From Gordius sp. MW1 (lineage: Eukaryota > Nematomorpha > Gordioida > Gordea > Gordiidae): a stretch of 64,000 nucleotides of DNA. Position numbers and translations under genes: made by a program. Position 1 is the stretch's first letter. Each line of letters starts with the position of its first letter. The stretch covers positions 13,414,413 to 13,478,412 of the forward strand of contig OZ038533.1 in NCBI GenBank assembly GCA_964036665.1, in the 5' to 3' direction. Positions 9,684 through 23,135 of the stretch are shown here, in pieces. The notes beneath the pieces are model-generated. The model was not told where the DNA came from and did no database searches. It was given only the letters and a program-made list of their open reading frames with translations.

Positions 9684-10935
9684 GGGGGTCGGGTTTTAAT
9701 TGCTACGTTAAATTAATGCTTAAGTATATCTATTCGTTTTTGAATTGGGTAACATTGATATTAATTGCTATAATTACCCTATGCCCTCCACTACAAGGAT
9801 TTGGGTTAAAATCTCGGAGTTTTTTAGACTCTTATGATTGTTTTTGTTACTACCATTGATAATAAGACTTTTTGGCCGTCTGCTGACCAATGAAAAAAAT
9901 GACCATTGGCCAAAATGTGAATCCAAGTTTATTTTTTCTTTTTTTTTTGACTATTATGATTTTTCCTGTTACTACCATTGCTAATACGACTTTTCGGCCG
10001 TCCACTGGCTGCTGACCAAAGAAAAAATGACCATTGGCCAAAATGTGAATCCAAGTTCATTTTTTCGTTTTTTTTGACTATTATGATTGTTCCTATTACT
10101 ACCATTGCTATTATGACTTTTTGGCCGTCTGCTGGCTGCTGACCAATGAAAAAAATGACCATTGGCTAAAATGTGAATCCAAGTTTATTTTTTCGTTTTT
10201 TTTGATTATTATGATTGTTCCTGTTACTACCATTGATAATAAGACTTTTTGGCCGTCCGCTGGCTGCTGACCAATGAAAAAAATGACCATTGGCCAAAAT
10301 GTGAATCCGAGTTTATTTTTTCGTTTTTTTTGACTATTATGATTATTCCTGTTACTACCATTGCTATTATGACTTTTTGACCGTCCGCTGGCTCCTGACC
10401 GATGGAAAAAGTGACCATTGGCCAAAATGTGAATCGAAATTATTTTTTTCGTTTTTTTTTGACTATTATGATTGTTCCTGTTCCTACCATTGCTATTATG
10501 ACTTTTTGGCCGTCCGCTGGCTGCTGACCAATGGAATAAAATGACCATTGACCAAAATGTGATTCGAAAATTTTTTTTTCGTTTTTTTTGACTATTATGA
10601 ATTTATATCTACTTTTACCGTGTCCTGGCTGCTGACCAATGGAATAAAATGACCATTGGCCAAAATGTGAATCGAAAATTTTTTTTTCGTTTTTTTACTC
10701 TTATGAATTTATATCCATTTTTACCGTGTGCTGGCTGCTGACCGATGGAAAAAAATGACCATTGGCCAAAGTGAGCATCAAATTTTTTTTTCCACGTTTT
10801 TTTGGCTATCATTGACTTATAGAGTATCTGTTGGTACTAACCAATGGAGAAAAAATGACCATTCGCCAAATTTTTAATTAAAAATTTTTCAAATTCAACA
10901 AAAATTACTCCCAACAATTCTGCAAATTCTTAACA
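9684..10935 (-). repeat. Tandem array 5 (about 9 units), right outer arm
   Basis: Reverse-complement partner of array 1, including its tail (CACTACAAGGATTTGGGTTA at about 9790, the complement of the 3390-3420 sequence). ATGACCATTGGCC-type motifs near 9898, 10028, 10156, 10286, 10411, 10540, 10650, 10758 and 10856. Unit-type order from the hairpin inward is as in array 1. Confidence 0.92.
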
Positions 10936-11262
10936 TTGTGATGTTTTATAATATAATGTTTGTTAGACCCATAATCACTAAAGGCCGTAAAAACTAATGT
11001 AATACGCAACTAGATGCAAACACTAAATCTAACCCTAACCCTTGCCTATATTACATTTTGCCTATAAATGAAAAATTTGTATAAATAATTAATTAATCAT
11101 TAGGCATTTAATACCCCCCTATAGGCATTCTCGCCCCTTCCCACCTTTCTCGCCCATAAATTGCATAGCAAATATGATACATTTATACGAAGTAAAGATG
11201 AGTCGTCCCCCCTTCCCTTCTCCCCTCCCCCTTCCCACGAGGGCCGAAGGCCCGAGTTTTTT
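10936..11262 (-). repeat. GC-hairpin terminal module, copy 5 (right edge of block)
   Basis: Complement of copy 1, nearly identical by eye over the 250-bp flank (ACGCAACTAGATGCAAACAC, CTAACCCTAACCC, GCATAGCAAATATGATACAT), ending in GGGCCGAAGGCCCGAGTTT. Homology between the two block edges stops at this hairpin. Confidence 0.78.
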
Positions 11263-11794
11263 ATTACCTTTTGAAGACTATAACCCAAGGAATTAGGTCT
11301 CTAATGAAGAGGGTCGTTTTTAAAAATAGATTATAAGGTGTCTTTTAATAGACCGCATTTTTCCAAATTCGATGAAAAATAAAGTAAGATTGTTACTAAG
11401 AATTCTACTAATGCAAATTACTTTTGTCATTTATGGTTTGCGACATTTTTGAAGCGCATTAAAAGTAAGTTAATTTATTTACCCTAATTTGACGCAACAT
11501 TTGCAAGATTTAAACTTCATAATATGTTCTTGGCAAATAAAAGTAATCAATGTTTTATTTAATAATTATTAAACTAAACAATATTATTCTAATTGCCCGA
11601 GGGCCGATCAATTTTTTTTGGCCCCACAGAAGTTTTTTATCCCCTAATCCGCACTTCCTAAGATTTAATTGCCAATTATTTGAACGCTATTAATATGAGG
11701 TCGGAATTAAAAATTTACCTATTTAAACCATTAAAAACTCTCAACACTTTCTAAATCACGATATTTGAGGCTGTATACAATCAAGCATGTTGCT
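11263..11794. other. Intergenic, nothing recognised
   Basis: AT-rich, no supported ORF or repeat. Confidence 0.5.
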
Positions 11795-11803
11795 AAAAAA
11801 ATG

Positions 11804-12021
11804 GGGTGGGGGTCAAAGGAGCTCATCAGGAAAAAAGGAGCACACTTTGTGGTTAGAACCCTAACCCATATATTTACTTTTTATGATTTCACTAGGACAT
11901 GTTAATATATAAATTCTCTAAAAATTCATGTATATATTACTTGTTACAAATTCATCCTGAGCAAATCTGAGCAATCATGACGAATTTCGATGCTATTTCT
12001 GTGCGCCTTTGACCGGTTCCC
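11804..12021 (+). mobile_element. Short transposon derivative with 9-bp target duplication
   Basis: A 218-bp segment begins GGGTGGGGGTCAAAGGAGC and ends GACCGGTTCCC. It is flanked by the exact 9-bp direct repeat AAAAAAATG (11795-11803 and 12022-12030). Its two ends are weak inverted repeats (GTCAAAGGAGC against the complement GTCAAAGGCGC). Both ends match the 1.3-kb element at 40,420-41,737, which has its own 9-bp duplication, so this looks like an internally deleted member of the same family. Nine-bp duplications occur in Mutator-like and some other DNA transposon superfamilies; the class is not settled. Confidence 0.82.
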
Positions 12022-12030
12022 AAAAAAATG

Positions 12031-13890
12031 CTATCGGACTAAATGACATACCATTGTTATAATGTTAACCAATGTTGCAAAAATGAGCTTACAATATACA
12101 AAAATATGAAACCCAAAACATTTTTAAAATGATAAAAGTACATTTATCTTTTGCTTATTAGAAAATAGTTATAAATTGGTTAAAAACGCGTCTACTCTCC
12201 CCAAATCGGGCCAAAATTGTTTTTATATTTTTCGACCGGCATTTTTTAGCACATCTGGCTAGTCTGATAAAAATTTAAGATTTTTCTAAATACTTATAAC
12301 TCATATCGAATATTAACACGGTCATAATTTGAATTATCTTGACAAAATCTGAATGGAAAAATATCAATTTCTGATATCGAGATACCTGCAAGAAAAACTA
12401 ATTTCACTGGTTGCTGGTATAAATCGTAAAATTGACCGGAGCGAATGCTAGAACGTGTCAGGTTTAACATTTAAAATTAGAGAGTTTGTATAATATGCGA
12501 GGTAGGTTACAAATTGTAACGTTAAATATGTCGAGAAATATTAGAGCAAGTCTTAATACGAAATCCAGATTCAAATTCCGCATATATTCTTTTTCGTAAT
12601 ATACTATTTAACATTATGGATTCAATCTATATTTCTAATAAAAATTTGAAAAACTATCAATAAAAACAACAAATGGGAAAAATTATAATTTATCAGTGAG
12701 GCAATTTAGTTAGAAAACATAATTGCAATGCTTTAAAAATTAAAATTTACTCTAAATTTCAATACAATATATATTATAATATTATGGTGATTAAATAATT
12801 TGTAAATTTACCTCTAAATTTGTTGTTATAGATAAGGCATTAAACTTGATTAAATTTTAGGGAATTGCTCTATTTGCCAATCATCTTTGCTTATTTCTTA
12901 TGCTATAAAATAATATACAAATTACACTCCCTTTTTTAAAAAGGTGTTTGCAAACTACATTTTAATTCAATAAATTTAGTAAGGATCTCAAATTTTTATG
13001 ACATATTATAATAAACAGTTAAAATTTCATAGCTTAGAAATCTAAATTGTAAATTCAACTACTTTATCCAATTTATTGATTAAAACTTTGGTTTCTCATT
13101 ATACTATATTTCATTTTACATGCATAATATACCATTTTTGCTAATAATTCTACAGCTATCAAAAGACAAATTAACATTTTGATAACTTCAAATATTTAAT
13201 AAATTTTTTAGCAATGTTTAAAAATATGATATGAAAAAACAGTTTTAATAAATTAGTGTGTTAAATAAGAGTATTTAACGTGTTTCTTATGTAATGCAAC
13301 TAACTGAACACAGCAAGGACAAATATATTGTCAGTTTATTATTGCTGTCATAAGACAAAGTCAAGGACTATATTTATGTCATCAATTTGCTTGGCTATCA
13401 AAAAAGATAGAGCAATGAATTGACATATTTTAAATAAAATATCATCAAATTGAACTCAATTTCTGAACAGTAGTTAACAGTTTAGTTAAATATAATTGTT
13501 TAAATTGTTTTCTCCCCATCAATTCAATGATATAAACATGTGACCAATTTATTATATATCTACTGAATTTAAGTGTCCCATAGATATAAAAATAATAAAC
13601 TGAGGCATAGCAATTAAATAGTGAGATATAAATAAGCATTAATTAAATAAATAGGTAATTTGTAATATAGAAGTGATAATTAATATTAATATGCATTACA
13701 CATAAAAGTACGAATGGTTTGGTTTCATATAAAATCTATATGTTTTACCATTAAAAATAGAATGGGCAAAAATGTTTTTTGTGATATAATTTGCTATGAA
13801 TGATGACATTGAATGGATAAATTTTTAGGTTAAAACTATTTTCCCATATATTTTTAAATTTTTCCACATCCAATAATAACTCAAATTTTC
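12031..13890. other. AT-rich intergenic, nothing recognised
   Basis: No supported coding exon. The proximal part lies downstream of the GABARAP stop codon and should contain its 3' UTR, which I cannot delimit. Confidence 0.5.
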
Positions 13891-16139
<2,249 letters not shown>

Positions 16140-18000
16140 TTCTTCTTCTTTTCATGTATTTTGTCGCACAGTCGTGGGGATGTTTTTATAAGTTTCTTCA
16201 ACCTTTTGGGTAAGAGCCATGACTGGTTTACTTACCCTTTCCACATTACATAAGGTCCTCCCTTTGCTTTCTTCCCCAGCACCTCGATCTCGATTTACAT
16301 CACTCGCCTCACTTCTTAGCATATGTCCATATCAGCTTGGCCGATTTCGATTTTTGTTTATCAAGTCGAAGGTATAATACCCATTTTTGTCCTGAGACAG
16401 TCATTCGTCACATATTCGAGCTGTGTCTAAGCTCTAACGTTCATTTTTTCGCTGCTTTCAATAACCTTTCTTTATAACTTTTAATGCCCATGTTTCACTT
16501 CCTTAGAGTAACATAGGTTTATCGAATTCGCAATCTGTGTTCGTCAACCATAGTGGCATCTTCTTGTACTTCATTACACTGGATACTTCGCCATTAAAGC
16601 AAACCATATTGGATTTGCATTACCTCTTTGGCCCAACCATTCTCTTGATGTAACGAGCCGAGGTATTTGTGTACAATAATTGTCATTCAGCCACGGAGTG
16701 CCTATAACGTTCATCTCCATGTATACCATTTAATTATTATTGTTGACCTTAAACCATATCCAGCAAGCGCTTTGACTACCTTTCGGCATCTTTGATTAAT
16801 TTTTCATTTGTCTATTCGTATAGTACTATATCAACTTTATATAGCATACACCAAGTAGATGGCTAATGTCTCTCCTTATCGTGGCCCAAAATTATATAAA
16901 AAATTACTTAGAGCAGATCCTTTATATATTCCAATTTAAACCCAAAAAGGTTTCGAATTTCCAACTGTCGTCCTACCGAAAAAATTTGAGTCATGAGTAT
17001 TTTTCAGATAATCAAGGAAATTTCTTATCTAAAGCATCAAAATATTTAATTGCGGGGGACCCTGACCTAAGCTTTCTCCAAGTCGATACAAACCATATAT
17101 AGGTTTATTCCTCTTTTTCCCATATATATCCACCATTTGTCTTAAAGCGAAGATAGGGTAGATTGTGGATTTGCCGGCCACAAATCCTAATTGGGCTAAT
17201 ACTTTCACCTCGTTCAATCTTGTTACAAATACCCTTCCGAAATGTTTAAAAAGTGACAAGTTAACTTGATACCTCTGTAATTGCCACACTCATTATGTTA
17301 TCTTTTGCCTTCGAATGAAGGTATAATTTTCTCGCTCTTTAATGATTACTAATTTCTCTTCTCCCAATATCTTGTTAAAAAGATTTGTCTTAGTCGTGTC
17401 TCCTTCCTCTCGGCATCCGACCCATGCTTCCACATGAATTTCGTCTGGGCCATTAGCTTTTTTGACCTTGCTCATTTGTGTCCTAACTTCACCTCCTTTA
17501 AGTGTTCATAACGAAAAGAGAAGTGTTGTCATATGCATATTCACAAGTTTCTTTAAGTATCTTTTGCCTTTCCATCACCTCCTTAGTCTTGAATTACTTG
17601 ACCCTACTCGTTTTTGACTACATTTCCGACAATGAGACTTTCTCCTCCCTTATGTTGGCCAATTTGTATATAAGTATGTCACCTTTGTGATTCAGTTTGC
17701 TTGTCATAACGGTGTGCGCACCGTTGCAACGGTCTCCTTTACGGCTCTCTTTTCCTCTCTCTGACTTTATAAACTTATGCCAGCGTCTATACAGAATTTC
17801 CTTTCAGTCGATGAAACTTCTAACCTATGTCCACCTATTAGTTCCCTTTTACTCCATTGGTCTGTCCGAAACCTTAGTTCCCGTTTCCCTTATGTCCGCA
17901 GTTAGAGTCTTCCAATCGTCGTCTGAGTTTGGTTCCGACTTCCTGACACCCAAGAGATTGAAGGCTTTCTGATAATATTTATCGCCCGTCGTTAGCATCT
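16140..18000 (-). pseudogene. Degenerate RTE-like LINE, copy 1 (middle region, RT, 3' end)
   Basis: Minus-strand translations give, in the non-LTR order, a Lys/Arg/Glu-rich linker (about 17,990-17,480), then near 17,290-17,080 GNYRG-like sequence, LAQLGFVAGKSTIYPIFALR and VDIYGKKRNKPIY (RT fingers/palm), and further down a degraded 3' coding end. The plus-strand 3' terminus (CTTCTTCTTCTTTTCATGTA near 16,140) matches the complement of the LINE end at 51,380-51,430. Stop codons and frameshifts occur throughout. The endonuclease part is missing, so the copy is 5'-truncated. Confidence 0.8.
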
Positions 18001-19570
18001 AGTATAATTCGAGATCAAAAACTTTCTTTTTTCCGGAGATACATAACGTTTAATAATAAAAGCAAAATTTTCCTATGGGATTGCTCTTAGTAATTATGAA
18101 TATGATTATATTATGTTGTTTTTCCTTAGGGGAGCCACCTTAAATTTTACACTTTGTTATTAATTGATAGCGACTGATTTATTATTTTTACCCCCTTATT
18201 GGTAAGAGGCATTAATATGTCCATATGCAAGCAGTGCTCTTAAAGAATGAATATAACTGGCTATCTAACTTTAATCTTTTAAATTAAAATTGTGATACAT
18301 TATAAAAAATTAATAAAACCTAGGCATTCAATCTTATAAAAAAAATGTGCTTGAAATGATTCAGATAAGTAAATACAAAAATAGACTTTTTAAATAGGCA
18401 CATTAATGTTAGTATATTGCAATATATTCCTAAATTGATCAAAAGAGGCGATTTTTAATTAAGCTAATATGTGAATAATTTTGCCAGATTAATTCATGAT
18501 ATCTATTGCCTCTTAGCATTAAGAATTTAACAATAGCTATCATCTCACGTACACTACTAATACCCTGCTAACGAAATAATTCGATTATAAAAATAACTCA
18601 AATTTTATTTGAAGTATGATAGTTGTGAGAGCTACAAGTAAATCGGGTGTTCAAAGCCATTGCAAAGTTAATGCATATCGAATTCTGTTCAATGAACACA
18701 AAATGTTTTGTTTAAATATATAAATTGCAGCAGTGTTTGCAATTATATACTATTAAATAATGGGATGTTCAATCCATTGCAATATGAGAATTTTTACTAG
18801 CAAATAATTTAAAATATTATAGCAATAAATCCACGTTATGGACGAAAAATTGATGCGTATTTTAATATGCTGTGTATCTTTTTAATTTGATCTCAGATAA
18901 ACTGAGAAATTTGATACTATGATTTGCCATAAGGCTTGAGACAATAATTTTAGACATCTAAGGCTGTATGACTTATAAGTACATTATATTTAGATAAAAT
19001 TGGAAATGCTATTTTATTGTTAATCTAATATGCTAATTAGTGGTCATTACACTGAATAAGATTTTATAACACAAATTGTGTGTATCTATTATTAGCTTTT
19101 TGCACGGTTATATTTATTCAATCATTAACAAAGTATCTCCAAGAAATAGAAACGATATTTGTTGAAAAAATTATGTTTGCATTTGCTTCTTCCTATCTTT
19201 TTTCCGGTTACAATATTTATTACGCTATAAAGTAACCAGCGTTTTGACTCTTTCTAATTAATTTAGTTACTAATTACATTATAGTTAATATATAAAAGTT
19301 CCTGCTATTTATTCAGCTCCTTTTCGTTGGCATTTACTTTTAAGCTAGATATGGTAGCTTCAGGTCCGCAAATAAAATAGTTCAGTATCGGACCAAAAAT
19401 AAATTAAATAAGGTTATGTTTAAGTAATTTGGAGTCCTATCTTGACATAAAAATAGATTTAACCCAAAATAAAAGCCAATACTTTGACAATATAACAATT
19501 TTATGGCATCCATCCTAAAATGTGCAATGTCTGACTTTTTACTATTGTACCTAGTTATGTAGCTATGATC
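18001..19570. other. AT-rich intergenic, nothing recognised
   Basis: No coding or repeat signal I can defend. Confidence 0.5.
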
Positions 19571-19581
19571 AGCTGGGAACA

Positions 19582-20177
19582 AAACCCTGCAAAGCCCAAA
19601 GCTTGACCCGAGCTCGGCCCGATCTGAGAGAGTTTGGGCCGGGCTAGGGCAAAATTTGATAAAATAACCTCCCTGCCCGAAGCTCTAGCGCAGCCAGAAT
19701 CAAGTCCAGGCCTACTAGTCTATTAGAAAGGATTTGAATAAACCCGAGGCTATATAAAATAAATATTATCGGGGCGCACATAATATTAAAACTCCAGTCC
19801 CTCGCCCCCTGTTTATAGTTTTTTCAGATCATAATTGTAATTTTTGTCCTAGTATTTCTATTTATCCATTGTAGCTATTATAATATTCAAATAAAACAAA
19901 TACTTTTTAAAGATTTTTAATTTAAACCGTTAAATATATTTTTTTTAATAAAGTTATTCACTTATTACCTTGAACTTGGATTCTTTATTCCAAACATATC
20001 CACGTTTAAAATTACATATAATAACAATCAAATTTAATTTTATATAATGAAATTATTTTCAAATGTTAAGTTTTGGTTTAAAGGTTTTAATAAAAAAAAA
20101 AATTGGGCCGGGCTTCGAATAAAACTCGGGCAAATTTTAATAAAACGTGGGCTTGCGTTGAATAAACTTTATTTTGC
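19582..20177. mobile_element. Probable hAT-type non-autonomous element with GC-rich ends (eroded)
   Basis: The left end has CCCTGCAAAGCCC followed by CCCGAGCTCGGCCCG; the right end has GGGCCGGGCTTCG ... TTTTGCAGGACTCC. This matches the layout of the element at 36,507-37,138 (CCCTG ... GGGCC ... GGGCTCGGGC ... TTTTGCAGGG), which has a hAT-like 8-bp duplication. No clean target duplication is visible here, so the boundaries are approximate. Confidence 0.55.
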
Positions 20178-21470
20178 AGGACTCCGGTAGGAAGGGGTTA
20201 AAAAGCAAAATATAAAAATTAACATTTATGCTGGTAGGAGTAAAATTAATTGTATAGCCTTTTTTATATATTCTTAGAATTAATTGAAGACGGGTAACCC
20301 CGCTCCTTTTCGTCTACGCTATCTTGTTTAGGATTGTAGACAAAGATCATAAACCCGGTAACAAAATCCAATTTAAAGTTCCCCATTAATATATATTAAT
20401 GATTAGTTCGGAATAGTGGGCGTAAAGTAATGTAATGTAATGTCATGTAGTCTGTGTATCGTTGAAACTAATCGTGTTCCTAATTAAAAAAAATTCAAGC
20501 CTTTGACATTTATAATTAAAAAAGTTCATTTTTATAAAGGAAAGGAGATATTAAACTCGCAAATTCGTTTATGAAGTAAAATTAAATAAAAACTAGTTTA
20601 GCAATCTAACGTTGATTGAAAATACAAAACAATTAACGCTGATGAAAAATGTAATGTATTAAGAATAAAGGTCTTAGTGCTAGAGCGCTGCAAAATTGAT
20701 TTCTTTGGCCCAAGCCGGGCCCGGTTCCATTCTTTTATATTCCCGAGCCCGGCCCGAGCCCGAAATGCCTTAGTGCATAAACATAAATAAAATATCGATC
20801 AGCTCGTTTAAAACTATATATAGAAAATTTTTCTCCTACAACTGGGTGGTAAAATATGGATTATCTTAGTCAGGGGGTAGGTAGCAAGAGGAAGCAATTT
20901 CCCACCTCTACCCCTTAGTCAAAAATCCTTTTATTTGGAATAAAATTATAATAAATTTTGTTTAAATTAAATTATAATTTCGCTCCTCCATAAATCAAAA
21001 CTTTTCTGCTTCACTTTAACCCTATTTAAACCCATGTATATGACTTTATATATATTTATACTAAAGGAATAATTGTCCAAGTATCGTTTAATAGTTGTTT
21101 GTTAAAATTGCATATAAGCTTATTATGAACGAATTAAATGGTAAATGTGAATGCTTTACCATCCATCATGTACATTATTTAAATTGATATTGCATCGATA
21201 TTTAATTAGCTTGTATCATATAACACTTCTAACAATGCCCTATAGAATATTTTAATACGGACTCTAAAAATAATGCTATCGGAAACTTTGTTGTTTATTT
21301 TAACGCGCTTTTGGGTCAAGCTAACTTTAGTCATTTAATTACTTTTTATAGCCTCCTATTTTTTGAATTAATTTGTAATATTCACTCTTGCATATTTATT
21401 CCATTTAAATGGTAAATCAAAGTTTCTAACAGTTAATATTATAACTTTTAAAAACGTTAAATTTAAGATA
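20178..21470. other. Intergenic; one GC-rich hAT-end fragment
   Basis: At 20,670-20,765 a fragment (TAGAGCGCTGCAAAA, then GCCCGGTTCC and CGAGCCCGGCCCGAGCCC) resembles the end of the same GC-rich hAT family. Nothing else is recognised. Confidence 0.5.
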
Positions 21471-22278
21471 TCTTATATATAAAAATGAAACCATGTGTGT
21501 GTGTGTATATATGCCGCCATCAATTTTGGAAACTACCAGACCGATTTGGCTCAAAATTTCACAATTTATTTCTGACACTCCGGAGCATGTTTTAAGATTT
21601 GTTCGAGCCAAATCGGTCCAGTAGTTTTCGAGTATTCGTACGCGTTGCACTCATAGACTACATAGACTGCCCATGTCATATGTTCCATATGGCAAATTGT
21701 GTTTGTGAAATTTGCCTCCATTTTGATGAACACTACCGTCCTATATCACGTAATGGCGTTTTGCGCTGTTCCGTTTTGTTCGAACAGGAGAGGTAAAGAA
21801 AAAAGGTTTTGATTCCATAAATAAGTAAGATGATACAAAAATATATGATATTTTGTTAAAAAAATTTAATATCATTACAGTTTTTACATTTTTAATTTTT
21901 ATGAAATGTGTCAATAATAAATTTTTTAAAAATATTATATATTTTGTAATATCTTACTTATTAGTGGAATCAAAACCTTTTTTCTTTACCTCTCCTGTTC
22001 GAACAAAACGGCACAGCGCAAAACGCCATTATGTGATATAGGACGGTAGTGTTCATCAAAATGGCGGAAAAACAAACACACATTTATACCGTGATGAGCA
22101 GTCTATGTAGTCTATGGTTGCACTGTATACGGAAATAGAACAATAGAAGTAGAACATATAGACATCAAACTTTATTTTTACTTCAATAACCGCTTTATCA
22201 TCATATATGCCCTAAAATTCCAACATAATTTAATACACCCGGGTAAATGGCCAAACAACGTTTGCCGGGTTCATTTAG
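21471..22278 (+). mobile_element. Non-autonomous Helitron, copy 1 (with nested insertion)
   Basis: It starts TCTTATATATAAAAATGAAA directly after an A and ends with a short hairpin (GGCCAAACAACGTTTGCC) then GGGTTCATTTAG followed by T. These are the Helitron hallmarks: 5' TC, 3' hairpin a few nt before CTRR, insertion between A and T, no terminal inverted repeat or target duplication. Near the 5' end ACCGATTTGGCTC is repeated in inverted orientation as GAGCCAAATCGGT about 75 bp later. No Rep/helicase coding is present. The element at 58,221-58,552 shows the uninterrupted form. Confidence 0.82.
21652..22116. mobile_element. Fold-back element (465 bp) nested in Helitron, 8-bp target duplication
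   Basis: Flanked by the exact direct repeat GTTGCACT (21,644-21,651 and 22,117-22,124). The Helitron copy at 58,221 carries only one GTTGCACT here and so serves as the empty site. The element starts CATAGACTACATAGACTGC and ends with its exact complement; the two arms match over about 190 bp (for example TTTTGATGAACACTACCGTC in both), leaving a short AT-rich loop. An 8-bp duplication would fit hAT among others. It has no coding capacity. Confidence 0.9.
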
Positions 22279-22449
22279 TATATTATATATTAATGATTAA
22301 AAAATGAAATTTGATCGCATTCAAGTGATAAAAACCATTTTTATGCGTTAACTGATCTAAGTGTCAATATTTATCATTCGATTTTTAATCAACAGGTATT
22401 CAATGGTATATAATAAAATCGTGCACAAACAAATGTTATTATCTACGAT

Positions 22450-22725
22450 ATGAAAATCTACATTTATTTCGCAATAACATGGCTAAATTATGCCATAAAA
22501 TGCAAGCTATTCGTGAATTCATACGCGTCAGATTCTTTAAGCGAAGTAACTTCTAATGCTGCTACATGGAATAAATTATTCTCAATTAATTATCGCCCGA
22601 GAAAAGCCTTAATCATAAAACATATCCTGATGGAGAGATTGAATCAACTGAAGGTTAGATTTGAATTTAATAATTTAAACTTTGATAACATTACTCTCGA
22701 GCAATTTCGTATATGTCCTACTTGA
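22450..22725 (+). CDS. Unrecognised 91-codon open frame
   Basis: A single ATG-to-TGA frame. The first roughly 20 residues are hydrophobic (MKIYIYFAITWLNYAIKC) and could act as a signal peptide; the rest (for example NYRPRKALIIKHILMERLNQ) is less low-complexity than the surrounding chance ORFs. I recognise no family, see no splice context, and cannot exclude a random frame in AT-rich DNA. Hypothetical only. Confidence 0.2.
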   Translation: MKIYIYFAITWLNYAIKCKLFVNSYASDSLSEVTSNAATWNKLFSINYRPRKALIIKHILMERLNQLKVRFEFNNLNFDNITLEQFRICPT

Positions 22726-22914
22726 GAGGGGCGAGGGGTATATAAAGGAAGACCCCTAGGTAACAATTTTTTGGGTGATAGACAGGTGTCTAGAGTGGAA
22801 GAACCGGGCACATGCACCTGTAGTTGTCGGTGCAGGAGGGGAGAGAAAGGGTAGCCACCAGGGAGGGCTGCTACACCTGTAAATAATCCCCTAAAAAATT
22901 TATTCAGTCCAGTC

Positions 22915-23135
22915 CATCCCCTAATAAACAGCCCAAAACCCCATCCCTAATTAAACAGCCCAAAACCCCCTCCCAAAATAAATAGCCCAAAATCCTCTCC
23001 CAAAAGAAATAGCCCAAAACCCACTCCCCTACTAAACAGCCCAAAATCCCCTCCCCTTATACATATTCCAACCCCTCTTTGCCTACTAAATAGACCAAAA
23101 CACCTTACCTTAATAAACAGCCCTACCCCCTTTAA
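22915..23135. repeat. Minisatellite, about 27-28-bp unit
   Basis: About seven imperfect direct copies of a unit like TAAACAGCCCAAAACCCCCT followed by CCC(A/T)A. Spacing is 27-30 bp. It creates an 82-codon Gly/Leu/Phe-repeat frame on the minus strand that I regard as an artefact. Confidence 0.85.

Larger units (their letters stand above)
1793..11262. repeat. Giant imperfect inverted-repeat (palindromic) satellite block
   Basis: The plus-strand sequence of about 1793-3520 reappears as reverse complement at about 9684-11262, and about 4020-5497 reappears as reverse complement at about 7756-9250. Matching landmarks have nearly constant coordinate sums (about 13,050-13,285), as expected of one palindrome centred near 6.6 kb with a roughly 2.2-kb spacer (5498-7755). 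The outer ends stop at the same GC hairpin motif (AAACTCGGG... and its complement). The outer arms share the variant AAACATCACAATG and the inner arms share AAACAACACAATG. The centres of the two arms (about 3520-4020 and 9250-9684) are rearranged relative to each other. The identity and exact boundaries need a dot plot. Confidence 0.85.
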
